Origin: Paenibacillus sp. YN15
GTDB lineage: Bacteria; Bacillota; Bacilli; Paenibacillales; NBRC-103111
Assembly (NCBI RefSeq): GCF_003285005.1
Contig: NZ_QMFA01000003.1
Span: 26,970 to 90,969, forward strand
DNA: 64,000 nt
Reading direction: 5' to 3'
Shown: positions 56,257-64,000 of the stretch, one piece after another
Layout: each line of letters starts with the position of its first letter
How positions within the stretch are numbered: position 1 is the first letter of the stretch
Made by a program: the position numbers and the translations under genes
The notes under the pieces: model-generated
Databases searched by the model: none
Seen by the model: the letters and a program-made list of their open reading frames with translations, nothing else
Told to the model about the DNA's origin: nothing

Positions 56257-57453
56257 ATGGAACGAAATGAGACAATGCAGCAGCTAAACATGAACATATA
56301 CCGAAACTGCCTGCTCTACAATGGCGATATTCCCTTTGCGGTTGGTTCGGCGGACGGGCAGTACACCCTGCCGGGCAAGGGGCAATGGACCGACGGTTTC
56401 TGGCCGGGGCTGCTTCTTCTGGCATATGCCGGATTGAAGGATGACCTGCTGTTGCGCGAGTATGAGCGGTATATGCCGTTTCTGCAGGAGCGGGTGGAGA
56501 ATGACCCGGCGGAGAACAAGCAGCGCGGGTATCTGAATCTGGACCATGATGTGGGATTTATCTTTCATCTGACGGCTGTGTATCATTATATACTCACCGG
56601 GGCGCAGACTTCCAGAGAAATCGGGCTGCGGGCAGCCGCCTTGCTGCTGGGCCGCTATCAGGATAAGGGCGGCTATATCCGCGCCTGGGATGACTGGGAA
56701 ACGGATACCCCGGAATTCCGGCACGAGAAAAAGGGGAAGGCCATCATCGACAGCCTGATGAATATGCCGCTGTTGTTCTGGGCTGCCGGCGAAACCGGCG
56801 AGGCCCGCTACCGGCAGGCGGCGGAGTCCCATATTCAGCAATTGGCCCGTTATATTGTAAGGGAAAACGGCAGTACCTACCACACCTATAATTTTGATCC
56901 TGATACAGGCTTTCCTGCAGGAGGAAACACCCGGCAGGGCTATGCCCGTGAATCTGTTTGGTCCAGGGGACAGGCGTGGGCCATATATGGCTTTGCGTTG
57001 GCATACCGGTATACGGGAAATGCCGGCTTCCTTCAGGCATCACGGCGCTGCCTGAAATATTGGAAGCAAGCCCTTTTGCCTGAAGGCGACGCTCCTTGGG
57101 ATTTTGCCGCGCCTCGCGATCAATGGCTTCCGCTGGATACATCCGCCATGAGCATCGCCGCCTGCGGGATTCTGGAGCTGTGTTTGCACTCTCCGGGGGA
57201 CACAGAGATGCCGGAGTTGGCGGAACGGATGGTTTCACGTTTGCTCCAGGCCCACCGCCCCCCGGCTCTTCCTCCGGTCCATGCTTTTCTCTTGCATGGA
57301 TGTGTCGGTCCTGCCTACACGCAAGGCAGCAGGGAGGAGAAGGAACGGACATACCTCTATCCGAACCAAAGCTTGATTTACGGAGACTATTTCTTGTACG
57401 AGGCGATGCTGCGGCTGCAGCACAATCCTGTTCCTTTGCCTTGGGATCTTTAA
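56257..57453 (+). CDS. GH88 unsaturated glucuronyl hydrolase
   Basis: A 398-residue cytoplasmic alpha/alpha-barrel enzyme. It has the two aspartates of the family: D98 within LDHDVGFIF and D165 within IIDSLMNMPLLFWA, plus the conserved WSRGQAWAIYGFA. GH88 enzymes remove the 4,5-unsaturated uronic acid that polysaccharide lyases leave at the non-reducing end, by hydrating the double bond. Absence of a signal peptide and the place right after the permeases indicate action on imported lyase products. This is the clearest evidence that the importer handles unsaturated uronyl oligosaccharides. GH105 is a related alternative, but the DHDVGF motif and WSRGQAW favour GH88. Confidence 0.88.
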   Translation: MERNETMQQLNMNIYRNCLLYNGDIPFAVGSADGQYTLPGKGQWTDGFWPGLLLLAYAGLKDDLLLREYERYMPFLQERVENDPAENKQRGYLNLDHDVGFIFHLTAVYHYILTGAQTSREIGLRAAALLLGRYQDKGGYIRAWDDWETDTPEFRHEKKGKAIIDSLMNMPLLFWAAGETGEARYRQAAESHIQQLARYIVRENGSTYHTYNFDPDTGFPAGGNTRQGYARESVWSRGQAWAIYGFALAYRYTGNAGFLQASRRCLKYWKQALLPEGDAPWDFAAPRDQWLPLDTSAMSIAACGILELCLHSPGDTEMPELAERMVSRLLQAHRPPALPPVHAFLLHGCVGPAYTQGSREEKERTYLYPNQSLIYGDYFLYEAMLRLQHNPVPLPWDL

Positions 57454-57477
57454 CATTGCTGTTTATGGAGGTTTGAA

Positions 57478-59976
57478 ATGAGCGCGAGTGTATACACCAA
57501 TATGGCATCATATATGAAGCGGATGATCTCGGACCTGGAAGCCAGAGAGGTGCAGGTTCTGGGCCAGGCTTGGAGATTCTGCCCGGAGGATGTGCCGGGG
57601 GCGTTTCGGGAGGAGTTTGATGATTCCTCCTGGCGGACCCTTGATCTGCCCCACGACTATTCCGTGGAGGGGGAGTTTTCGGGGGCGCATGAGGCCAACG
57701 GCTTTGTGCAAAGCGGCGTGCTCTGGTACCGGAAGCGGCTGGCGCTGCCTGCCGGGAGCAAGCATGAGAAGCATTATCTGCTGTTTGACGGGGTATCCAT
57801 GGCCAGCCAGGTATGGATCAATGGGCATTATCTGGGGCAGCATCCCTATGGTTTTACCCCCTTCTGGTATGACATTACTCCCTTTGTCCACGGGGAAGAA
57901 GGGGCAGTGAATGTGATTGCGGTTAGGGCCGACAGCTCTCTGCAGCCTTATTCCCGGTTTTATACGGGAGCGGGCTTGTACCGTCAGGTCTCCTTACTCT
58001 CCATGAATGCCCTGCACATTGAGCAATGGGGAATCAGGACGGAAACGGTCCAAGCCGGAGCGGAGCTGGCAGAGCTTGCGGTTCATACCCGTGTCCGTGT
58101 GGAGCGGTATAAGGATACGGTCTGGAATGCCTTCAATTGGCAGGGAACAGGAATGAAGGGTAACTGTGAGGTGCAGAAGAACGCCTTGCTGGTGACCTCT
58201 CTTATTGACAGCAAAGGGAATGTGGTGGCGGAGGCCAGGGATTCGGCGCCGCTCCCCCAATTCAGCAGGCATGAGTTCACACAGCGGCTGCAGGTGGCGC
58301 ATCCCGGCCTCTGGAGTCCGGAGCATCCGGAGCTCTACAGGCTTCATTCCAGGCTTCTGGCGGATGGGGAGCTGGTGGATGATTGCATCACCCCGTTGGG
58401 AATCAGAACCCTTTCCTTTCATCCGGATCAGGGGTTTGCCATTAACGGGCAGTCCATGAAGCTGAAGGGGGTCTGCTTGCATCAGGATGCGGGGATTTAT
58501 GGAGGAGCGGTTCCCCTCAAAGCGTGGGTCAGAAGGCTGCGGCTGCTCAAAGAGGCCGGAGTCAACGCCATCCGTACGGCGCATCATCCCTTTCCCGCCG
58601 AGTTTTATCATGCCTGCGATTTTCTGGGCCTGCTGGTTATGGATGAAGCCTTTGACGAATGGCAGGCCGGATGGACCCGGGGCTACAGCGACCAACCCTA
58701 CGGCAAAAACAAGTACGGGTATTACCTGGATTTTGAACAGTGGCATGAAACCGATCTGCGGGCCATGGTCCGCCGTGGCCGCAATCACCCCAGCATTATC
58801 ATGTGGAGTGTGGGAAATGAGATACCGGAATTATATTTTAAGGAAGGCATCGGGCTTCTCAAAAGATTAGTGGAGATTTGCAAGGAGGAGGATGCGACCC
58901 GTCCGGTGACGGTGTGCGCAGAGGGCAGCCATATGCTTCCTATATACGAGGGAATGATGGATCAGGTGGAGGTGGCCGGGTTCAACTATGTGTCCAACCG
59001 GGAGGGCAAGGCGTATTATGCCAACCTGCACCGGCAGCATCCCGATTGGGTTCTGCTGGGGTCGGAGACGGGCTTTGAGCCGGAGCATTGGCAGGCCATC
59101 CGGGAGCAGGAGTATGCCCTGGGCCAGTTCCTGTGGGCCGGGTACGACTATATGGGAGAGGGAGTGGACCGTTTTGGCGAGGATGCCCGGCTGGGGGATA
59201 CCTTCGATATATCGCAGCTGGCCAGCTCCCGGCAAACCGCAGACAGGGTGCTGCGCCACGGTTATGCCTACGGCATGGTAGATAGCCTGGATATTCCCAA
59301 CGGAGAATATTTCTATAGAGCGGGCATCTGGTCTGACCGTCCGGTGCTCCAATTGGCAGTAAAAGCGGAGGGCGCGGAGAAATATGGGCATTACCGGTAT
59401 CTGAAGGCCGACCTGCATTGGAATTTCCCCGAGAGCGGAGCCGCCAAAACCGTCTATTGCTTTACCAATTGCGAGCAGGTGGAGCTTTTTCTCAACGGGA
59501 CCTCTCTGGGGGTGCGGAATACGGAGCCGGATAATCCCTATGCCATGGAGTGGAGCCTGGAATATGCGCCAGGCACCCTGCAGGCTGTAGGTTATATTGG
59601 AGGCGAACCGGTCCGCACCAGCGAGCTGACCACCGCCAGCCGCCCTTCGCGGATTCGTCTGTCCTGCCCGGACAGCGTTCTTCAGGCGGGAGAGCGGGAG
59701 GATGCGGCCATTGGCATTGCCGTCGCGGATGACAACGGAGTTCCGGTGCCGGATGCCTCCCACCAGGTGGCCATAAGGGTGAAAGGCTCGGGAAGTCTGC
59801 TGGGGGTGATATCTGCCGATCTGACCAGCAATGCAAGCTACAGGGCCAATAGCTGCAAGGTGTTTAAGGGCAGATGCCTGGCTCTGATCCGCTCGGGAGA
59901 TGAGCCGGGCCCCATTGAAATAGTGGCAGAGGGAGAAGGGTTAATTTCGGCCCGCTTGACCTTGACATGCCGCTGA
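57478..59976 (+). CDS. GH2 family beta-glycosidase (beta-galactosidase/glucuronidase-like)
   Basis: An 832-residue cytoplasmic glycosidase. The N-terminal sugar-binding domain (about 20-190) includes LDLPHDYSVEGEF and the Ig-like domain follows (about 195-310). The TIM barrel (about 315-610) holds the acid/base E448 in WSVGNEIPEL and the probable nucleophile E530 in LLGSETGFEPE. Two Ig-like modules end the protein. GH2 includes galactosidases, glucuronidases and mannosidases, and the specificity cannot be read here. GGAGG lies 6 nt before the ATG, 24 nt after the GH88 stop. It probably acts after GH88 on the trimmed oligosaccharide. Confidence 0.87.
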   Translation: MSASVYTNMASYMKRMISDLEAREVQVLGQAWRFCPEDVPGAFREEFDDSSWRTLDLPHDYSVEGEFSGAHEANGFVQSGVLWYRKRLALPAGSKHEKHYLLFDGVSMASQVWINGHYLGQHPYGFTPFWYDITPFVHGEEGAVNVIAVRADSSLQPYSRFYTGAGLYRQVSLLSMNALHIEQWGIRTETVQAGAELAELAVHTRVRVERYKDTVWNAFNWQGTGMKGNCEVQKNALLVTSLIDSKGNVVAEARDSAPLPQFSRHEFTQRLQVAHPGLWSPEHPELYRLHSRLLADGELVDDCITPLGIRTLSFHPDQGFAINGQSMKLKGVCLHQDAGIYGGAVPLKAWVRRLRLLKEAGVNAIRTAHHPFPAEFYHACDFLGLLVMDEAFDEWQAGWTRGYSDQPYGKNKYGYYLDFEQWHETDLRAMVRRGRNHPSIIMWSVGNEIPELYFKEGIGLLKRLVEICKEEDATRPVTVCAEGSHMLPIYEGMMDQVEVAGFNYVSNREGKAYYANLHRQHPDWVLLGSETGFEPEHWQAIREQEYALGQFLWAGYDYMGEGVDRFGEDARLGDTFDISQLASSRQTADRVLRHGYAYGMVDSLDIPNGEYFYRAGIWSDRPVLQLAVKAEGAEKYGHYRYLKADLHWNFPESGAAKTVYCFTNCEQVELFLNGTSLGVRNTEPDNPYAMEWSLEYAPGTLQAVGYIGGEPVRTSELTTASRPSRIRLSCPDSVLQAGEREDAAIGIAVADDNGVPVPDASHQVAIRVKGSGSLLGVISADLTSNASYRANSCKVFKGRCLALIRSGDEPGPIEIVAEGEGLISARLTLTCR

Positions 59977-60047
59977 ACACAGATGTGGATACCTGATAAG
60001 GTTAAGCGTCAAATACTGACCGCCATGACACAAGACACCGCCTTAGT

Positions 60048-60281
60048 GGGATTAGGGCGGCTTGCTCCCGGTACATGGAGGAGGTGGCGGCCTGCGGCGA
60101 CAGCCTGAATGATCTGGAAATGATTCGTGCGGCAGGACTGGGCATCGCCATGGGCAATGCCCAGGAGGCGGTAAAGCAGGCTGCCGACGCCGTAACAGGA
60201 ACCCAGGAGCCAAGCGGCTTGTTTGTCGCTTGGCTCCTGGGTTTTTGGCGTCCGCGGCGCAATTGGATGAATCGGGGATGA
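60048..60281 (+). pseudogene. C-terminal fragment of a Cof-type HAD phosphatase gene
   Basis: EEVAACGDSLNDLEMIRAAG followed by LGIAMGNAQEAVKQAADAV is the hallmark C-terminal part of Cof/YidA-type HAD phosphatases (the GDSxND motif). The remaining 200 or so N-terminal residues, with the nucleophile DxD motif, are absent, and the last codons of the family run into the terminator. It is a remnant only. Confidence 0.7.
60201..60246 (+). terminator. strong rho-independent terminator
   Basis: ACCCAGGAGCCAAGCG (60201-60216) pairs perfectly with CGCTTGGCTCCTGGGT (60227-60242), followed by TTTTT. It now closes the GH88-GH2 operon. Confidence 0.88.
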
Positions 60282-60363
60282 TTAAAATTGTAGTAATATT
60301 CACTAAGAATGATGCTTTTAACCTGCTGGTTTTTCAGGTTTAATGATAGGGTCGGCAATGTTG

Positions 60364-60377
60364 CGACAGCGCTTACA
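60364..60377 (+). promoter_or_regulatory. cre-like site near the last gene's promoter
   Basis: CGACAGCGCTTACA matches 12 of 14 positions of TGWAANCGNTNWCA, 33 nt before the GTG start. CcpA repression of the following glycosidase gene is possible. Confidence 0.35.
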
Positions 60378-60409
60378 ATAAGAGGATCGAAACCAAAGGA
60401 GGTACGAAG

Positions 60410-63400
60410 GTGACGAGGTATGCTTCAAAGCACTATTTTATCCGTTCGGGAATTTCCGTATGGCTGTGTATGGTCCTGGCATTTTCCGCTTTTCTGGGGG
60501 CTGTTCCGCAGCAAACCCGCGCTGCACCGGAAGCAGGGGCTGAATCTGGAGGAGCCGGTCCGGCTCCGGTTACCGTTGCCGTATACGCGTCGGAGGATAC
60601 GTATGTTCGGGGAGGGAGCTACGCGAATACCAATTATAAAGCCTCCTCTCCGAACGATTTGCAGATTAAAAATCATACGGATTCCAGCACCATCCGCGAG
60701 GCGTATCTGAAATTTGACTTGAGTCAGATTCCGGGCATTGTCACAAGGGCCGAGCTTCACCTGTACGCGGCTGCCAGAGACGCCAACGTGGCCCCGGAAG
60801 GAAATCCGGTGACACTGGCCGCTTACCGGGTGGCGGACGACACCTGGTCGGAGGATACGCTCACCTACAACAACCGTCCGGCCAAAGGAAGCGAGCAGGC
60901 CAGCTTCCAGACTCTGCTCAACAGGCGGGGGACGGCTGTCTACGAATGGATTTCCGCGGACCTGACGTCCTACATTGCCGGGCAGCATCTGGAGGATCAG
61001 TTGGCAAGCGTGGCCATTGCAGACAGGGACAACGCCTTGAATCTGGTTCTGGTGGATACCGGAAGCAGGAGCAATAAGCCGTATTTGTCTGTTGCTTACA
61101 TCCCCGGCGACCCGGAGGATGCGGAGCCCCCGGTATGGCCTGAGGGCGCAAGCTTGAGCTATGCTTTGACGGGGCACGATGCCGTGCTGCTGAGCTGGCC
61201 TGCGGCTCAGGATCAGTCGGGTTTGTCCGGCTACCGGATTTACGCCAATGGGGTTCTCCTGGCTACCGTTCCGGGAGAAGTGACAAGCTATGAAGCCGGG
61301 TCGCTTGTTGCGGGAGAAACGTATCAGTTTCGGGTCGAGGCGGGAGACGGAAATCAGCTCTGGACGACAAACGGCCCCCGGTCTGAAGTGAACATGCCGT
61401 TAATCCAGCAGAAGCTGTTGCCGGCAGGGGATACGTATGTGCAATCCGGCAGCAACGCCGACAATAACTATGGCGCCAGCGACGTTATTCAGATCAAGCG
61501 CACTTCAGATGTGAACTTTGGCCGGGAGGCCCTGCTTAAATTTGACTTAAGTCAGGTTAAACTTTCGGATATCGGCACAGCCCTTCTTTATGTGTACGGT
61601 TCAATGAAAGAGAGCGCCGGCACTGCCATTGAGAATCAGTTGTATTCAACGGCTGCGGGATGGAGCGAATTGGAAGCCACTTGGAATACCAGACCGGCGG
61701 CGGGGGATTATCTGGCTTCCTTTACCACGGATAAAACCGCCCAATGGCACACTCTTGATGTAACCCAATATGTCCGGCGGATGTGGCAAAGCGAAGAGAG
61801 CTCCCATGCCGGCTTTTTGATCAGCCAGGCGTCTGCCGGCGGCTTGCTTGTGGCCTTGAACAGCAGGGAGAATACGGCCAATCAGCCCTATCTGCAATTG
61901 CGGCAGGAGAGAGCCAACCCGGATGCCCCCGCTTGGGGAAGGGATTCCGCCGTCACCGTGACCCATTCGGGAGAGGATGAACTGTCCATTGCCTGGACAC
62001 CGGCGGAAGGAGCGGAGCAATACCGGATTTACCTCAATGGCGTGCTGCACGGCCATGCCGATGCCAATGCGCTGCAATACACCGCTGCGGGGCTTGAGAT
62101 GGGAAGAAGCTATACAGTCAAGGTGGAGGCGGGAACAGCAGCGGGGGCATGGAGCACGGACGGTCCCTTGGTGACAGCGGCTACACGCGTCACAAAGCTG
62201 GTGCAGACCAAGCTGGGCAACATTTTTTACAGCAATGAGCCATTGGTGGTTAAAGTGGAGACAGGGCGGCCTGCCGTGAACTGGAGATTGCTGGATGTAT
62301 GGGGCGCGGAAGCGGCCGCAGGCACTGTCAGCGTGCAGAACGGCGAGGGGCTGATCCAGCTTCCTTCCACACTGCTTGGCTACTTCATGCTGGAAGCCTC
62401 CGCCGTGCAGGAAGGGCGCACTCCAGTGCCGCTCCAAACCACCCTCACCGTATTATCGCCCTTTCATTCCGGCATGGTGGCTGCGTCGCCCTTCGGGATC
62501 AATACCCATGGCTGGAGCACTGAACTGCCGGAGTTGGCTTCACGTGCAGGCATTAAGGATGTCCGGGGCAACTACGAATGGGGCTCGGTGGAAAAGCAAA
62601 AGGGGATTTATTCCATTCCTATCTCGGATGAGCATGAAGCGCATATGAATGCCGTGCGGACGCTGTCTCTTGAACAGATCTGGTTGTTCGCCTATACCAA
62701 TCCGTTCTATGACAATAACAGCACCCCATACACGGATGAAGGCCGTGAGGGATTTGCCAATTACAGCAAGGCCGTGCTGGACGGATACAACGGTTCCGAT
62801 TCCGCTGCACCGGACTATGAGCTGTTCTTGAAGAACGTAGAGGTGTACAATGAGTTCAATATTGCGTTCGGCGACCGGGGAACAGGTCCTGCGGACTCCC
62901 GTCCGGAGTATTATTATCCTCTGCTGAAGAAAACCTATGAGACGGTAAAAGCAGCCCACCCGGATGTGCGGGTTGCGGGTATGGCTACGGCAGGAGCGCC
63001 GCTTAGCTGGCTGGAGAGCGTCATGAGGCTGGGCGGTCTGGACTATCTGGACGTTATATCCATACACCCCTATGTATATCCTAAGGCTCCGGAGCAGCTG
63101 ATTTCCACACTCCGGGGCGTGAACCAATTGGTAAGCCGATACAATAACGGACAGACAATGCCGCTCTGGTTATCGGAGCTGGGCTGGCCGACCCATCTGA
63201 CAGCGACGGGTGTCAGTGAGAAGATATCCGCCGATTATTTGGTGCGGAGTATGGTCATTTCGCTGGCCAACGGAGCAGAGAAGATTTACTGGTACGACCT
63301 GATGGACGATGGCACCGACAAGTCGTACAACGAGCATAATTTCGGCCTTGTGCACAACAAAGCCGATTTACTGGGCGCCTATACCCCCAAGCCGTCGTAT

Positions 63401-64000
63401 ACCGCCTATGCGGTATTGACCCGTCAATTGGCGGATGCGGTTTATGACGCCGATCTTTCACAGGAGAACGCCTTCTATCAGTATCGCTTCATAAGGGGGG
63501 CCGAGGATATCCGCGTGGCCTGGGCGGTCAATCCCACAACCGTGGCGGTTAGCACCCAAGGACCGGTTGCCGTTGTGGATTTTATGGGCAATGAGAAGGT
63601 CTATACTCCGGTTCAGGGCAAAATTTATCTGACCCTAAGCGGCGAGCCCGTTTATATTCATGGAGACATCGACGGCATGGAGGAGGATGCCACCTTTGTA
63701 TTGACCGGGGAGCCGTCGATTATCCGGGAACAGGGCCAGGTTGTGCTGGGCGTAACCAATCCCGGCCCCCTGCCGCTGTACGGGAGAATCCAGGTTGATG
63801 GGCTCAGCTATCCCTTCGGGGCTCCGGCGGGGGGAGAGGATCAGATCAGCATCTCTATTGCGGGTCGGGATGATGAAGGCACGGTGCAGGTACAGGCTGA
63901 GCTGTATTCCGATTCGGATGAGCCGCTGGGCCGGTTGTATACCGAGGTGGCCTTCAACACACCGTATGCGGTTGAAGTGAAGCCATACCTGCCTCCTGCA
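60410..64000 (+). CDS. secreted multimodular clan GH-A (GH39/GH5-like) glycosidase, 3' end outside window
   Basis: The frame opens at GTG 60410 (AAAGGAGG 7 nt upstream) and stays open for 1197 codons to the window edge. A signal peptide (about 1-42, QQTRAA) is followed by a DNRLRE module (about 55-225), fibronectin III (about 240-325), a second DNRLRE (about 335-505), a second fibronectin III (about 515-595) and a beta domain. A TIM-barrel region follows (about 685-1010) with FGINTHGWSTELPELASRAG. The putative acid/base is E815 in VYNEFN and the nucleophile E923 in WLSELGWP. More beta modules follow. DNRLRE modules are shared with the heparinase-like giant at 4307. Substrate is unknown. An SLH anchor may lie beyond 64000. 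Confidence 0.82.
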   Translation, partial: MTRYASKHYFIRSGISVWLCMVLAFSAFLGAVPQQTRAAPEAGAESGGAGPAPVTVAVYASEDTYVRGGSYANTNYKASSPNDLQIKNHTDSSTIREAYLKFDLSQIPGIVTRAELHLYAAARDANVAPEGNPVTLAAYRVADDTWSEDTLTYNNRPAKGSEQASFQTLLNRRGTAVYEWISADLTSYIAGQHLEDQLASVAIADRDNALNLVLVDTGSRSNKPYLSVAYIPGDPEDAEPPVWPEGASLSYALTGHDAVLLSWPAAQDQSGLSGYRIYANGVLLATVPGEVTSYEAGSLVAGETYQFRVEAGDGNQLWTTNGPRSEVNMPLIQQKLLPAGDTYVQSGSNADNNYGASDVIQIKRTSDVNFGREALLKFDLSQVKLSDIGTALLYVYGSMKESAGTAIENQLYSTAAGWSELEATWNTRPAAGDYLASFTTDKTAQWHTLDVTQYVRRMWQSEESSHAGFLISQASAGGLLVALNSRENTANQPYLQLRQERANPDAPAWGRDSAVTVTHSGEDELSIAWTPAEGAEQYRIYLNGVLHGHADANALQYTAAGLEMGRSYTVKVEAGTAAGAWSTDGPLVTAATRVTKLVQTKLGNIFYSNEPLVVKVETGRPAVNWRLLDVWGAEAAAGTVSVQNGEGLIQLPSTLLGYFMLEASAVQEGRTPVPLQTTLTVLSPFHSGMVAASPFGINTHGWSTELPELASRAGIKDVRGNYEWGSVEKQKGIYSIPISDEHEAHMNAVRTLSLEQIWLFAYTNPFYDNNSTPYTDEGREGFANYSKAVLDGYNGSDSAAPDYELFLKNVEVYNEFNIAFGDRGTGPADSRPEYYYPLLKKTYETVKAAHPDVRVAGMATAGAPLSWLESVMRLGGLDYLDVISIHPYVYPKAPEQLISTLRGVNQLVSRYNNGQTMPLWLSELGWPTHLTATGVSEKISADYLVRSMVISLANGAEKIYWYDLMDDGTDKSYNEHNFGLVHNKADLLGAYTPKPSYTAYAVLTRQLADAVYDADLSQENAFYQYRFIRGAEDIRVAWAVNPTTVAVSTQGPVAVVDFMGNEKVYTPVQGKIYLTLSGEPVYIHGDIDGMEEDATFVLTGEPSIIREQGQVVLGVTNPGPLPLYGRIQVDGLSYPFGAPAGGEDQISISIAGRDDEGTVQVQAELYSDSDEPLGRLYTEVAFNTPYAVEVKPYLPPA

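Overview
The window looks like a chromosomal segment of a Paenibacillus-type member of the Bacillota. The signs are purine-rich AGGAGG ribosome-binding sites with frequent TTG/GTG starts, SLH-anchored giant exoenzymes, LplA/LplB/YtcP-type sugar ABC transporters without their own ATPase, YesM/YesN-type regulators, and a Zur/ZnuABC/zinc-paralogue operon like that of Bacillus. No tRNA, rRNA, CRISPR array, prophage or intact transposase was found.

Region 1 (1-4.3 kb) holds a rifampicin phosphotransferase (rph) gene, a convergent DUF4184-like membrane protein and a small membrane protein. Region 2 (4.3-14.8 kb) has two divergent secreted polysaccharide-lyase-like genes: a 2180-residue SLH-anchored heparinase II/III-like protein and an alginate-lyase-superfamily protein. 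Their shared promoter region carries TCGTG-type repeats and two cre-like sites. It is followed by a 5'-truncated purple acid phosphatase-like gene. Region 3 (14.9-21.4 kb) is a cell-wall amidase followed by a zinc-starvation operon: rpsN (Cys-poor S14), znuC, znuB, znuA, zur, a ZagA-like COG0523 GTPase and rpmG, headed by two Zur-box-like sites. Region 4 (21.4-22.5 kb) is a graveyard of gene fragments, including a collapsed second COG0523 gene.

Region 5 (22.5-44.1 kb) is a large carbohydrate-use block. It has a YesN/YesM two-component system, an ABC importer, a frameshifted SLH-anchored beta-helix enzyme, a second ABC importer, a membrane-bound AraC-type regulator, an uncharacterised cytoplasmic protein, and a decayed ribulokinase gene. 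Three promoters in this block share an ungapped three-box operator at identical distance from the -35 element. Region 6 (44.3-46.4 kb) is a second zinc-linked locus: a damaged COG0523 GTPase gene and an AAA+ ATPase gene flank a Zur box that sits on a strong promoter, then comes a nine-codon rpmG stub, then a nested inverted-repeat element.

Region 7 (46.4-64 kb) is another carbohydrate block: a membrane-bound AraC-type regulator, a secreted beta-helix enzyme, a third ABC importer, a cytoplasmic GH88 unsaturated uronyl hydrolase, a GH2 glycosidase, a HAD-phosphatase fragment, and a secreted multimodular clan GH-A-type glycosidase that runs off the window. Two promoters here share a different tandem operator. 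Together the genes suggest extracellular cleavage of uronic-acid-containing polysaccharides, import of unsaturated oligosaccharides, and cytoplasmic breakdown by GH88 and GH2. The actual polysaccharide cannot be named from sequence alone.

The best candidates for new biology are the two operator families with their regulons, and the Zur-box-controlled AAA+ ATPase next to a COG0523 metallochaperone gene. A general oddity is the number of scars: about ten truncated, frameshifted or collapsed genes, several of them relatives of zinc-regulated genes.
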